Positions 18,890-30,600 of a stretch of DNA of 55,164 bases are shown piece after piece. Within the stretch, counting starts at the first letter, position 1. The number at the start of each line of letters is the position of its first letter. The stretch lies in IMG/VR virus record IMGVR_UViG_3300046466_000192, positions 1-55,164 of that record, one strand, 5' to 3'. Position numbers and translations under genes: made by a program. A model generated the notes under the pieces. The model saw nothing but the letters and a program-made list of their open reading frames with translations, did no database searches and had not been told where the DNA came from. Source of the stretch: a virus.

Positions 18890-21800
18890 ATGCCAGAAAT
18901 TAAACACCACTTTCGCGCAGGTAAAATGAATAAAGACCTGGACGAAAGATTAGTTCCTAATGGTGAATATAGACACGCATTGAATGTGCAGGTAGCAACA
19001 TCTGAAGGTGATGATGTTGGAGCTTTACAAAACGTGCTTGGAAATCAACAAGCGAGTAATGTTATGCCTACCGGCGCTAAGTGTATAGGCACTATAGCGG
19101 ACGAGGAAAACGATAAAATATACTGGTTTGTTCAAAGAACAAATCAAGTAAACGCAATACTGGAGTATCACAACGGTGCTGTAAACCCTGTCTTAATAGA
19201 TACTAATAACGTATTGCAATTTAGACCGTCAACATTAATAACTGGAATAAACATAATAGACGGTTTATTATTCTTCACAGATGACAACTCAGAACCTAAG
19301 GTTATAAACATAGAAAAATTTAAAGAGGGTTGTACAGATTTCTCAACACACACACAATTAATAGATCAAAACGGAGCAGCTTATAACTTCGTAGAAGAAG
19401 ATGTTACTGTTATTAAAAAAGGACCAACAACTGCTCCTGTTCTGTTCATGTCACCCACAAAAAGATTTAAACCTTTTCCACAAAACCAAGATAGTAATGG
19501 TAATCCAGTCCCTGGCGTAGTTGAAACAACAGCTACATTTAACGTTACTAATAGTGATGGTTTAGTAGAAATAGGTAGTCAAATTCAAATAACCGTTTAT
19601 GGCACGAATTGGCAAACAGGTGATACTGTTATAGCTACAGCTGGTGAAGACGGTGATGTTTTTGATGACGAGTATGGTGTTAGCTTTATTGTAAACAACG
19701 TAATAGCTGAAGATGATGACGAGCAATTAGTTGTATTAATAGTTCAATCAGCTACTAATACACAACCAACAACATCGGTTTCTTGGAACTTAAAACTTAA
19801 ACAAGATGATCCTTTGTTTGAAAAAGATCTTGTTAGGTTTGCTTATAGATATAAATATAAAGATGGTGAATATTCTTGTTTTTCTCCATTTACTCAAGTT
19901 GCTTTTTTACCAGGAACTTTTGAATATGACCCAGCACAAGGATATAATATCGGTATGGTTAACAATTTAAGATATTTAAAAATATCTGGATTTAGACCAA
20001 GCGACATACCAAAGCAGGTTGTTGAAACAGAGTTGTTATTTAAAAAAGAAGAAAGTACCAATATATACAGTGTTAAAAGTTTTAAAACAACTAGTGAAGG
20101 TTGGGGTAATAATTCTTACATAATAGAGTCTGAAATAATATATAAGATTCTTCCTTCTATGCAGTTATTAAGACCTTTTGACAACGTGCCGTTAAAAGCA
20201 AAATCGCAAGAGTTGGTTGCTAATAGAATAGTCTACGGAAACTACTTACAACAGTTTGATTTAGTTGACTCGCAGAATAGTGAAATAGACATGGATTTTA
20301 CTAGCTTTTTAGATCCACTGGGTTTTACTAGTTTAACAACAGTAGAACAAGACTCTTTACCACCACCTGAAAAATCTATAAAATCAATGAGAACATATCA
20401 GTTAGGCGTTGTTTATAGAGATGAGTATGGTAGAGAAACACCTGTGCAAACAGATCAAACTGGAAGTATAGTTGTCAATAAAGCGTCAGCTGCTAGCTTT
20501 AGTAGATTAAATGTAAAAGTTAATAATAGTGCTCCTGCCTTTGCAAGTAGTTTTAAGTTTTTTGTAAAAGACACATCTAACCAATATTACAACTTAGCTC
20601 AAGATAGATGGTATGACGCAGAAGATGGAAACGTATGGTTATCTTTTCCTTCTTCAGAAAGAAACAAAGTCGACGAAGAAACTTTTTTGATACTAAAAAA
20701 GAAACACGACGATGATGGACTTGTAACAGATTCTGCTAAGTATAAAATTATAGATATATCCAACGAGGCGCCTGTAGAGTTGAAAGAAATAAAAGCTTCT
20801 TATGGTGTGGCTACACATAGCTTTGCAGCACTTTATGGTGGTCCAAATGAAAGTGGCTTTCCTAGGCCCGAAGCTACTTATTTTTCTTTCAAACTTAGCG
20901 ATTGGAAAGCTAATCGTGGAGACGACGGTAGTACATCTGGTGGTTCTGAAATATTATCTACGTCTAATTTAGTTGTTAGAATAGTTGCTCCTGGTAAAAA
21001 AAGTAGATGGTATGATGTAGGAAATATATCTCTTACAGGTGCACATGGTACAACCAAAGATCTTCAAATTAACTTACAAGGAAGATTCGAAAATGATGTA
21101 GTGCAGTTTTACCCGGACGGCACTTTAAGTAGTGAAGTAAGCAACATTGGTTATGAAATAGCTAGAATAGAAACAAAAAACAAGCCAGAGTTTACTGGTA
21201 GGTTTTTTGTGAAAGTATATAAAGACGCTGCTTTAATAAAAAACATTTTAGAAGGAAACGCTACTGAAGAGTATGCTATAGTTAATTCAACACCTGTTAG
21301 TATACCAAGAAAAGATTGTGGCGGAAGACGTAACAAAGGTCACTGGGAACACAATGGCCAAAACGAAACAAGACAATTAAAATGGCACATGACTGGTTGT
21401 GGTCCTAATAGAATAAAAAACGATCTTGAAGGATCTGGTATGGGTCAAAGTTGGGCTGTTCCTCTTACGTCTAAAAGTGCTTGGAACTCTTCAGATGAAA
21501 AAATAGCACCTATAAGAATAGGTAGAGATACTGTTCAAATTGGTTTTGCCGCTGAAAGAAGCTTGTCTGGAATAAGAGGTAATGATAATGGTTTATATAG
21601 AGACTTTTTAGATAGAATAACTAGCGCTGGAACTAAAATAAGGTTTGCTGATGACCCAAACCAAAATGTGTACGAAATAAAATCACATGTAAGTAGAAGT
21701 TTCCGTAACTTCTTTTATGGTAGTAATAACCCTCAAGATAGTTGGTGGACAAACAAAAGAAGAGTTTTTATAATTAAATTAGATAGACCAGTTCAAGACT

Positions 21801-23206
21801 GGGATATTTTTACAGATGATCCCAACGGTATAAACCCTACATCTTCAAGAAGAACGGTTTGGGAAATTGTAGAAGACTATCAATCTGAAGCTTACAGAAC
21901 AAAAAACCCGGCTATATGGGAGACTGAGCCTAAAGAACAAGCTGAGTTAGATATATATTACGAAGCTAGTAATTCTATACCTATTTCTCAACACAATAAC
22001 AACCACGCTTTAGAATATCACAACTGTTTTAGTTTTGGTAATGGCGTAGAATCAAATAGAGTTAGAGATGATTTTAATCAACCGTTTATTAAAAAAGGTG
22101 TAAAAGCATCTGCACCACTAGCAGAACAATACAACCAAGAAAGAAGAAAAAATGGTTTAATATATTCTCAAATATATAATTCTATATCTGGTTTAAATGG
22201 AACTAATCAGTTTATAATGGCTGATAAAATAACGAAAGATTTAAACCCTGAGTATGGTAGTATACAAAAACTACATGTTAGAGGTACAGATATTTTAGCT
22301 TTGTGTGAAGACAAAGTTGTTAAAATACTAGCTAATAAGGATGCTTTGTTTAATGCAGACGGTAATGCAAACGTTACGGCGTCAAGCAACGTTTTAGGTC
22401 AAGCTATAATACCACCTACTTTTGGAGAGTTTGGTATAAGTAAAAACCCTGAAAGTTTTGCTGCAGATGGATATAGATGTTACTTCACAGACAGAGCTAG
22501 AGGAGCTGTATTAAGATTATCTATGAACGGTATTGTTAAAATATCTGACTATGGTATGTCAGACTATTTTAGTGATTCTTTAAAAAATATAACATCAGCT
22601 ATAGGTTGTATTAATGTTCAACAAGGTGTTTATTCTTTAACTTTAAATAGAAAGCCAGGTTACCAAGAGGTTGGTGGTGAAACTATAAACTTTAAAGAAG
22701 ATGTACAGGGTTGGACTAGCTTTGCTTCTTACATACCAGAACAGGGTGTATCTATAAACGACGAGTTTTACACTTTTAAAAATGGTGAAATATACTCACA
22801 TGATAATGATACTAGAAATAACTACTACGGTGTTCAATATCAAAGTAGTGTTAAGTTACTATTTAATGATATGCCTGATCAAGTGAAAACATTTAGAACT
22901 TTAAACTATGAAGGATCACAGGCTAAGTGGAATCAAAATTTAAATGATAATCAATATTATAATAATGTTGCTAAAAATGGTTGGTTTGCTAGTTCTGTAG
23001 AAACAGACATGCAGTCTGGCTTTGTAAAAGAGTTTGTTAAAAAAGAAGGTAAGTGGTTTAATTATATACATGGAACTAGAACAGATTTATCAAATATAGA
23101 TACTTCAGAGTTTTCTGTTCAAGGTATAGGTCAATTAAGCGGATCTGTAACTGGTGATACTACTCCAACTCAAGTAACAATAACAATTGTAGAAAATAAC
23201 GATTAA
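18890..23206 (+). CDS. Tail stabilisation / nozzle-like structural protein
   Basis: 1438 residues, beta-rich throughout. The N-terminal motif 'KMNKDLDERLVPNGEYRHAL' (residues 12-31) followed by 'VQVATSEGDDVGALQN' is a hallmark I associate with the large 'stabilisation' tail protein of crAss-like and related marine podoviruses. In those virions the protein forms the beta-propeller-like nozzle or stabilises the tail. It is the longest gene between the ring proteins and the surface proteins. Function is inferred from that motif and position. Confidence 0.75.
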   Translation: MPEIKHHFRAGKMNKDLDERLVPNGEYRHALNVQVATSEGDDVGALQNVLGNQQASNVMPTGAKCIGTIADEENDKIYWFVQRTNQVNAILEYHNGAVNPVLIDTNNVLQFRPSTLITGINIIDGLLFFTDDNSEPKVINIEKFKEGCTDFSTHTQLIDQNGAAYNFVEEDVTVIKKGPTTAPVLFMSPTKRFKPFPQNQDSNGNPVPGVVETTATFNVTNSDGLVEIGSQIQITVYGTNWQTGDTVIATAGEDGDVFDDEYGVSFIVNNVIAEDDDEQLVVLIVQSATNTQPTTSVSWNLKLKQDDPLFEKDLVRFAYRYKYKDGEYSCFSPFTQVAFLPGTFEYDPAQGYNIGMVNNLRYLKISGFRPSDIPKQVVETELLFKKEESTNIYSVKSFKTTSEGWGNNSYIIESEIIYKILPSMQLLRPFDNVPLKAKSQELVANRIVYGNYLQQFDLVDSQNSEIDMDFTSFLDPLGFTSLTTVEQDSLPPPEKSIKSMRTYQLGVVYRDEYGRETPVQTDQTGSIVVNKASAASFSRLNVKVNNSAPAFASSFKFFVKDTSNQYYNLAQDRWYDAEDGNVWLSFPSSERNKVDEETFLILKKKHDDDGLVTDSAKYKIIDISNEAPVELKEIKASYGVATHSFAALYGGPNESGFPRPEATYFSFKLSDWKANRGDDGSTSGGSEILSTSNLVVRIVAPGKKSRWYDVGNISLTGAHGTTKDLQINLQGRFENDVVQFYPDGTLSSEVSNIGYEIARIETKNKPEFTGRFFVKVYKDAALIKNILEGNATEEYAIVNSTPVSIPRKDCGGRRNKGHWEHNGQNETRQLKWHMTGCGPNRIKNDLEGSGMGQSWAVPLTSKSAWNSSDEKIAPIRIGRDTVQIGFAAERSLSGIRGNDNGLYRDFLDRITSAGTKIRFADDPNQNVYEIKSHVSRSFRNFFYGSNNPQDSWWTNKRRVFIIKLDRPVQDWDIFTDDPNGINPTSSRRTVWEIVEDYQSEAYRTKNPAIWETEPKEQAELDIYYEASNSIPISQHNNNHALEYHNCFSFGNGVESNRVRDDFNQPFIKKGVKASAPLAEQYNQERRKNGLIYSQIYNSISGLNGTNQFIMADKITKDLNPEYGSIQKLHVRGTDILALCEDKVVKILANKDALFNADGNANVTASSNVLGQAIIPPTFGEFGISKNPESFAADGYRCYFTDRARGAVLRLSMNGIVKISDYGMSDYFSDSLKNITSAIGCINVQQGVYSLTLNRKPGYQEVGGETINFKEDVQGWTSFASYIPEQGVSINDEFYTFKNGEIYSHDNDTRNNYYGVQYQSSVKLLFNDMPDQVKTFRTLNYEGSQAKWNQNLNDNQYYNNVAKNGWFASSVETDMQSGFVKEFVKKEGKWFNYIHGTRTDLSNIDTSEFSVQGIGQLSGSVTGDTTPTQVTITIVENND

Positions 23207-23207
23207 T

Positions 23208-25340
23208 ATGGCACTAACAAATTGTACAATAACATCAGCATCTTTAACTGTAACAGCGGGTCAAGATTTAGGTAGTACTCCTGATCAAGTTTTAGTAATA
23301 ACCCCAAACACAGGTTATGTTGTTAGCGCTGCTGATTTCACAAATAACAGTGGTAGTGTTAACGGTATTACTAGTATTACACTAACTAATAGTGGCAGCG
23401 CTTACGAAGCTAGCAATAAGGTGTTAGTAACGTGTAATGTTGATGATAATTTTTCTACTAGTTCTAACGTTACATTAACAATAGATATAGACGGTGAAGC
23501 TAAGCTTGCTGAAGCACTTGAATACACTATAGCGGGTTCTTTAGTGCAGACTATATGTAGCACCAGTCTTAAAGAAAACACTACTTTTAATGGTAGTGGT
23601 GCTGAGGGTGATACAAGTTTATTGTTTACAAAGGTAGTTACTGTGTCTAACACATCAACACATTTTTTTCCAACAACACCTTCAATAGTATTACATAGCG
23701 TTGGTAATTACGCGAGTAACTACACTAGAGAAGCTGTTAATCAAGTTTACACTAACGGTAGATTAACTTCTGTTACATTGAAACTATATTGGACTCATCC
23801 AGCGGAAAACGTTGCTGGCCATACAATTACGATTGACTGTCCACAAGTAACTATACCAACACCTAAAACACTAATAACAGATTTATTTGTAGATGAGTCA
23901 GCAATAGACTCTAAAGGCGGTAGAAGATCTATTACTATAACCGGTAACAGTGGCGCTACTTTTTCTCTTACAATAACAAGAACTAGTAATAGTGATACTT
24001 ATGATTTTACAACAAACACTTTTACTTCATCGTCAACTGTTTTAACAGGCACAATACCAGCATCTGGATCAGTTGGTGCTTTTGTAATAATACCAACTAA
24101 TTCTTCAGGTGATACTTATAATTTTAGTTGCGTTGGTACTGGTAGCACAACAACATCTGCTGGTTCAACAAGTGACAACACAGCTTTTACAGCTTCAATA
24201 TCTCAGGGAACACCTATATCTTTAGTAGTTAACTCTACACAAGAAAACAACCCTGCTTTTTTTAGTATTGCATCAGCTAATAACACTTGTAGTTTGACAT
24301 CTGGTGGAGTTTATACAACCGTAAACGGTGAACCTCAGTACCCTAAAGCTTTATCTATAGCTATATCTAGAGTTGGTGGTGGTAATATTAAAATAAGAAA
24401 ACAACCAGAATTTATTGACTTAAATGGTAATGCTGTTGATTTTACAAATATAGATAGTGGTTCAAATGGTGGTACAGAGTGGAGCATTAGTGATTTAGCT
24501 GCTACTGGTGATGGAACATCAACTGTTACTGTTGCTGGTAGTTTTTACGCTATAGAGGCTGGAACTTCAAGTGTTACCTCTGTTTTTAATATAAACAACG
24601 TGGTTAACACGCCTCCAGTTGCGTCATCTATAACTTCACAAGTATCAATAGCAAATAACACAGCAACTACTATTAGTTTAACAGCTGTAGATCACGATAA
24701 TGATCCGTTAACATATAGTGTTGTTTCAGCGCCAAGTAAAGGATCTGCTACAATAAACACATTAGGAGTAGCAACATACACACCAGCAGGTGCTTTGTCT
24801 TCTGGTGCTGATTCTTTTACATATAAAGTAAATGATGGTTATCAAGATAGTAACACCGCTACAGTAAATGTATACATACAAGGCTCTGGACAAGGAGGTA
24901 GTACATACTCTACCCCACAGGTTAGATGGTACCAAATGGACACAGAGGCAAGTTCACCTGCTTATGGATTAATTACAAACTCGTCTTACCAAGGAACAGC
25001 CGCTATAGGTAATTTTGGTAACGGTAGCTCTTCGTTTAATGTTCAGATTACAGATTGGACTGTTACTATTGGGTCTGGTACTATGCCTAGCTACGTTGAT
25101 AACATGGGTGATATAACAATTAAATACGTATTAAAACTTGTTAGTAACAACTCAGTCGTTGCTGGGCCAACAGTTATGAATAAACTAAGTGGAAACATCA
25201 GTGGAACTAATTACAGTGTTGGTGCTATGGGCGCAACAATAGGAACTTCTATTACTCAAATATCAGTACCAGGTAATATAAACACAAGTCAAGAATATAG
25301 ATTAGAATTCATGGTAGAATACGATAACATACAACAATAA
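23208..25340 (+). CDS. Surface/tail protein with cadherin-like repeat
   Basis: 710 residues, dominated by T, S, N, G and V, as in stacked immunoglobulin-like folds. At about residues 470-565 a clear cadherin-like/bacterial Ig-type repeat appears: paired strands around 'AVDHDNDPLTYSVV', then 'TYTPAGAL', then 'DSFTYKVNDG'. Such repeats are common in adhesins and phage decoration or tail proteins, where they bind carbohydrates. It follows the nozzle-like gene by 1 bp and likely extends from the tail or neck. Confidence 0.65.
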   Translation: MALTNCTITSASLTVTAGQDLGSTPDQVLVITPNTGYVVSAADFTNNSGSVNGITSITLTNSGSAYEASNKVLVTCNVDDNFSTSSNVTLTIDIDGEAKLAEALEYTIAGSLVQTICSTSLKENTTFNGSGAEGDTSLLFTKVVTVSNTSTHFFPTTPSIVLHSVGNYASNYTREAVNQVYTNGRLTSVTLKLYWTHPAENVAGHTITIDCPQVTIPTPKTLITDLFVDESAIDSKGGRRSITITGNSGATFSLTITRTSNSDTYDFTTNTFTSSSTVLTGTIPASGSVGAFVIIPTNSSGDTYNFSCVGTGSTTTSAGSTSDNTAFTASISQGTPISLVVNSTQENNPAFFSIASANNTCSLTSGGVYTTVNGEPQYPKALSIAISRVGGGNIKIRKQPEFIDLNGNAVDFTNIDSGSNGGTEWSISDLAATGDGTSTVTVAGSFYAIEAGTSSVTSVFNINNVVNTPPVASSITSQVSIANNTATTISLTAVDHDNDPLTYSVVSAPSKGSATINTLGVATYTPAGALSSGADSFTYKVNDGYQDSNTATVNVYIQGSGQGGSTYSTPQVRWYQMDTEASSPAYGLITNSSYQGTAAIGNFGNGSSSFNVQITDWTVTIGSGTMPSYVDNMGDITIKYVLKLVSNNSVVAGPTVMNKLSGNISGTNYSVGAMGATIGTSITQISVPGNINTSQEYRLEFMVEYDNIQQ

Positions 25341-25342
25341 TT

Positions 25343-25687
25343 ATGCCAAGTATAACATTAACATTTGATAACCCAGTTCAAGATTCAGTACAAGTTGGAG
25401 ACATAGCTTATTATACAAGCACAGGTACAACTGGAGGTTTTTTAACAGGAGGATCAATAGTTGAAATGGGTAGTATAACAGCTATAGGTGAATATTCTAT
25501 AACTTGTAATATTAGCGCATCAACAACTAGGCCCTCAGCAAACGACTTTATACTTTTCAGTAAAGACAATAGAGTAAACGTAGCTAGTATAACTGGTTAT
25601 TTTGCTGAAGTGAACTTAACAAACGACTCTACTACTGAGGCAGAGGTTTTCCATGTTAGTGGAGAGATAGTTATAAGTAGTCAATAA
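25343..25687 (+). CDS. Small virion-associated protein
   Basis: 114 residues, all-beta. The order 'VGDIAYY' (about 18), 'EMGSITAI' (about 42), 'DFILFSKDNRVN' (about 70) and 'GYFAEVNLTN' (about 85) matches a family seen in tail clusters of several marine phages. No enzymatic residue is conserved to my knowledge. Probably a structural protein. Confidence 0.6.
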   Translation: MPSITLTFDNPVQDSVQVGDIAYYTSTGTTGGFLTGGSIVEMGSITAIGEYSITCNISASTTRPSANDFILFSKDNRVNVASITGYFAEVNLTNDSTTEAEVFHVSGEIVISSQ

Positions 25688-25726
25688 CATGTAATTATAA
25701 TATTAACAATATAAAAATTTAAGAAT

Positions 25727-26350
25727 ATGGCAATACCACCACAGTTAATAGTAGGAGGCGTAAAGGCCCTTAGCAGTATAGCCGGGGGTATAATCGGTTC
25801 TAAGAAAAGAAAAAAAGAGCAAAAACAAGCTCAAGCAAACTACGATAAACAGTTACAAAGATTAGAGGGCATGGACACATCAAATCCATATGCTAATCAA
25901 GAAAACGTGTATGAAGATCTAACTGTTAATACACAGCAAGCTGATATGCTTGCTCAGCAGCAGCAGCAATCGCTAGCTAACACAATGGGTAGCTTACAAG
26001 GAGCTGCTGGGGGTAGTGGTATAGCTGCTTTGGCTCAATCAATGGCTAACCAACAATCACAAAACCTACAAGCTGCCACAGCTAGCATAGGTCAACAAGA
26101 GGCTCAAAACCAACAGATGCAGGCTAGACAAGCTGGTGTTATGCAAGAGAATATGGTTAAAGGCGACATGATGTCTAGACAAATGGAAGCTAGTAAAGTT
26201 TCAGGTATGCTAGGTAGAGCAGAGCAAAGACTTTCCGCGGCAAATCAAGCTAGGCAAGCTGCCACTAATAGCATAATGGGTGGTGCTGGAGAAATAGCTG
26301 GTATGGCCGCTAGCTTTTTACCAGGAGGTGGTATGAACAGACCAGGATAG
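25727..26350 (+). CDS. Internal (ejection) virion protein, small
   Basis: 207 residues. The N-terminal hydrophobic glycine-zipper segment ('IVGGVKALSSIAGGIIG', about residues 8-24) is followed by a lysine cluster, a long Q/A/M-rich helical body and a glycine-rich tail. This composition is typical of podovirus ejection proteins (compare T7 gp14 and P22 gp7), which enter the host envelope and form a channel. The two larger internal proteins follow directly. Confidence 0.6.
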   Translation: MAIPPQLIVGGVKALSSIAGGIIGSKKRKKEQKQAQANYDKQLQRLEGMDTSNPYANQENVYEDLTVNTQQADMLAQQQQQSLANTMGSLQGAAGGSGIAALAQSMANQQSQNLQAATASIGQQEAQNQQMQARQAGVMQENMVKGDMMSRQMEASKVSGMLGRAEQRLSAANQARQAATNSIMGGAGEIAGMAASFLPGGGMNRPG

Positions 26351-26373
26351 ATTAAAAAAATTAAAAACAAAAT

Positions 26374-27654
26374 ATGAGAATTCCAGATTATTCAGGCGGA
26401 GATTCGCCAATGGGAAGAGACGTAGAGGTTTCTAGCCAATTGGCAGCACAAGACAGAGAGCTTCAAGCTAAGATGGATAAAGTCATTCAGCTTAGAAGAG
26501 AGGCTAAAGCTGAAGAAGCTAGGTCTAACGCTAAAATAGAGAAATATCTAAGTCAAATGCCTGATGGTGTTGACACTAGTAAAGTACCTAGTTCAGCTAG
26601 AGGAGAATTGCAGGGTTGGGCTAAAAGCAAACATATAGAGTTTGGTAACTACGCACAACAAGCAGCTGTCGCTGAGTCTCAAGGTGATTATTCTACAGCT
26701 ATAAGCTACAAGCAAAAGATGGCTCAAGTTGAACAACAATTTAAAAACTTAGACTCTCAGCTAAGTAACTTTAAGCAGTATAAAGACACTTTTTTGAAAG
26801 ATGCTGAAGACGGAGCGATAAGCAATGCTTTAAACCCTAAGAAAAGAGCCTTACTTTCCTCAGTATATACCGATGATATGATAATGGAGTTTACAGACGA
26901 AGGAACTATAATGTTTACTGATGAAACTGGTTATTTAAAGTTTGATGATATTCCTGATTATACTGTTAAAAATAACAAAGGCGCTAGTGAAATATTAAAA
27001 ATGAACGACAGTCTTTTCAATAGCGGTTCTAGAATAAGTTCAAGTAAAGAAAGGTTGCTTAAAATGAAGCTGCAAAACATAACTAAGTCAAGAGATGAGG
27101 TTTTATCATTGGCTACAGACGACTTTATAACAGAAGGTGGTTTAGGTATACTAGACCAAGACTTGTTATACAACGTTGAAAGAACAGACGAATTAAGGAA
27201 TAAAGTAATAGACTCTTACATGCAGATGTTTAAAGAGACTGCAAATCTTTCTTATAGTCAAAAACAATCAAGAGCTAATAATGGATCTGCTTTGAGTGAA
27301 AGAGATGCAATGGCGCAAATAAAAGGATTAGCTGATGCTATGAAAACAGGTGATCCAGAAGCTATAAATGAAGTTCTTGGAAAAGGTTTTGATGTCATGC
27401 AGTCAGATATAGAAAAAGGTAAAATAGAGATATTTAACAGCAAAGATGAAATGGTCGTTATTGATCCAACAGATATTAACGAGCTTACTAAGTTGTTTAA
27501 ATTAAAGAATATACCAGAAAGAATGTGGCCAGATTTGAGCTTAATAGATAAAATGAAATTAGCAAAAGACGCTAACGACATTTATGAAAATAAAGAGATA
27601 AAAGATCCTTCTTACTATATAGACAAGTACAAACACACAGTACAAAAATCGTAA
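26374..27654 (+). CDS. Internal virion protein, medium
   Basis: 426 residues, charged, almost wholly helical with coiled-coil segments at about 25-55 and 85-135, and no membrane helix. It lies between the glycine-zipper protein and the giant protein, 4 bp before the latter, which suggests one ejection complex as in T7 gp14-gp15-gp16. The family is not recognised by sequence. Confidence 0.5.
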   Translation: MRIPDYSGGDSPMGRDVEVSSQLAAQDRELQAKMDKVIQLRREAKAEEARSNAKIEKYLSQMPDGVDTSKVPSSARGELQGWAKSKHIEFGNYAQQAAVAESQGDYSTAISYKQKMAQVEQQFKNLDSQLSNFKQYKDTFLKDAEDGAISNALNPKKRALLSSVYTDDMIMEFTDEGTIMFTDETGYLKFDDIPDYTVKNNKGASEILKMNDSLFNSGSRISSSKERLLKMKLQNITKSRDEVLSLATDDFITEGGLGILDQDLLYNVERTDELRNKVIDSYMQMFKETANLSYSQKQSRANNGSALSERDAMAQIKGLADAMKTGDPEAINEVLGKGFDVMQSDIEKGKIEIFNSKDEMVVIDPTDINELTKLFKLKNIPERMWPDLSLIDKMKLAKDANDIYENKEIKDPSYYIDKYKHTVQKS

Positions 27655-27658
27655 TTTT

Positions 27659-30600
27659 ATGGAAGAATTAGAATTAATTGTTGACCGAATGATAAAAGCC
27701 GGTGAGCCAGAAGAGGCTATTGCTGGAGTAGTTAAGAGTTACACATCGGGAAAGACATCAGACCCAGTAATAAAGGAGGCGAGTACCGGGTCAAAAGAAG
27801 ATACGGCCTCACAATCGGAAGATACTTTTTCGGAATCACCGTTTTGGAACCACGATGAGACCCAAGAAAAACAAGGTTATTTTGAAGAAACTTTTGGTAA
27901 AGGGCTTTTAACAAACTTAGCAGATGACTTTACAAGAATCATTGGTGGTGGTAATGCTCAGGGAGCTGGTGTAAATGAAGCTTTTGATTTATACAAGTTT
28001 GGTCCTGAAATGACAGACGAACAATATCAAGATTTAATTGACGCGTCTAGAAGATTAGAAGAGTATGGTCAAACAGATGAGATGATATACGCTAGCCAGC
28101 AGTATGAAAAATACAAAAAAGAAGGAGATGGTGGTGTTAAAGCTTGGTTAAAAGCTTATATTACTTTAGACAACCCAACAGCTCTACCTCAATACATGGT
28201 TCAGTCTCTTGTTGGTATGGGTAGGTCTTTAGTAGATTCAGAAGAGGTTGCTGGTTTTGCCGCAGCAGGTGCTGGAACTGGTGCTGGTTTAGGCGCAGGT
28301 GGTGGAGCTGCTGTTGGATCTGTTTTTGCGGGAGTAGGTGCTGTTCCCGGTGCTGCGATTGGTGCTAAACTTGGTGCTGTGTCTGGTTTTATGGGTGGTT
28401 TATCAGGTGCTATGGAAACTTCATTAACAACAATGGATCTAGTTAGAGAGAAAGCAATTGAAAACGGTGTTGATTGGAGTAATTCTACAGACGAGCAAAG
28501 AATACAAGCTATAAAAGACATAACAAACAACAAAGAATCTTTTGATGATTTAAAAAGCAAAGCATTAGCAAGAGGTGTAACCATAGGTGTTATAGATGCC
28601 GCAACTGGTGTTGTTACAATGGGTGCTGCAAAAGGTGTTGGAGGACTTACTACTAAAAGCGTTTTAAGCTCAGCTACTAAGCCTTTATCCGCCACAGCTG
28701 CTGCTATAACTGAATCTGGTGGTGGTATAGCTAGTGAGTATTACGGTCAAAAAGCAGCGGGTCAAGAGTTCAATCTTGAAGAAATAATGATAGAAGGCTT
28801 CGCGGATAAAACATTTACAACCGTAGGCATAGCAAAAGGAGCTTTCACTGGTTCACCCAAGTATTCTATAAACGGTGAAACAATGAATGGTAAAAAGTTT
28901 CACGATGCCATAAAGCTAATGGATGACGAGGCTTATGTATCTGCTGATATAAAAGTAGAAAATTCTCCAGCTGTAGAAAGAGTTGTAAATAACAGGCGTA
29001 GTAATATAAATTTAGATCAAAAGGTAGATAGTAGAATAAATAACAGCGATGATAGATCAACGGTTATAAAGTTGATGAAAGAACAAAAGTCTTTAAATAA
29101 AAATAAAGAAGGTAACGCTAGTAGATTAGCTGAGATACAAGAAGAGATAAATACTATAAATGAAAAATACAAAGGCAACAAGGTAGATGTTACTATAGAA
29201 CAAAGAAAACAAGCTGTAGCAAAAGCTATAGATGATAAATTTGAAGCATCGTTTAATAAAAACTTAAAAGCTGTCAAAGAAGCCGCGGCTAAAAAAGATA
29301 CAACCATAGATGTATTTGAAGATGATGACGCTTACTATAATAAGATAGCGGAAAATCAAAATATTACTCCACAAGAGGCTAAAACAAAAGCAAAAGGTAG
29401 TGACGGTGTTTTTGTAGGTAAAGGTCAGATATTCATAAATAAAGCTCAAGCTAAAAAAGTTGGAGCTGTTGGAGTAGCAAGTCATGAATTTTTACACCCT
29501 GTGTTGAACGCCGCTATAGGCAATAGTAAACAACAGGGTAAAATTGTTTCTGATTTTAAAAAATCATTAACTAGCAAACAAAGAGCTTATGTAGATAAAA
29601 AGCTTAAAGCAAACTACGATCCTTCACAGTGGGACACTGAGTATTTAAATATATTTTCTGATGGTATACAAAATGGTGATATAAACTATGATCAAACGTT
29701 GTTTGAAAAGATAGGTGAATCAATAAAAAGATTTTTTGTAGGTCAAGGTTTTGATAATATATCATTTGATAGTGGTAGAGACGTATACAACTTCTTAAAA
29801 GAGTACAATACTAGTATTAAAAAGGAGGGTAAAGTTAGCAAAAAAGCTATGGATGCTATAACAGCAGCTGAGCAAAAGACTGGTAGAAAAGTTGGCAGCG
29901 TTGAAACCGTTGGTAACATGCAGATGTCAAGAACAGAAGACGTTGCTGAGGTAAATAGAATATACGAGGCAAACGAAAATAAAGATATTGCTGGTTTTGA
30001 AATAGCTGATAAGTATAGAGGTATGGCTGAGTCTACTTTTAAATCACTAAGAGATGGTTCTAACTACACTAACGATCAAAAAGATGTACTAGATCAGAAT
30101 AAAGAAGATATAATAGCTATGATGCTTTATGATAAAATACCTAGTCAAAAAGAAACATCAAAAGCTAGAAACGTAGTTGGTTTAGTTAAAGACTTTGTAA
30201 AAGAAAAGCAAAAATATAGAAACGTTGCGGCTTATATAAATACATTTTTTAAAGAAAGATCAAAAGAAGCTTTTAAATACTATGTTAAGGATGCTGTATT
30301 AGAAGGTATGACAACTGAAGATGGTACTCTTAAATCATCTGTTGCTAAAAAAACATCAAAACAGAGTAGTGTAAACCAGGGTAAAGAAGCTAGGAAGTTA
30401 ACCAGCTTTGACAAATTAAAATCTAAAAAAGAATCTTTTTTAACACCAGCTTTAAAAAAATCTATATTTAACGAAGTATCAAAAAATATAAAACTAGTTG
30501 TAGCTAAAACAGGAACTAACCTACAATCAGCTATTAACTCTATGGAAAGCATAGTTAATAACGAGGTTAGAAAAATAGTAACTAAAGACTTAGGTAATAT

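Noticed and set aside
28201-28695. Antisense reading frames over the giant protein and other late genes
   Set aside because: They mirror alanine/glycine-rich or AT-rich coding sequence on the other strand and lack leaders or conserved motifs.
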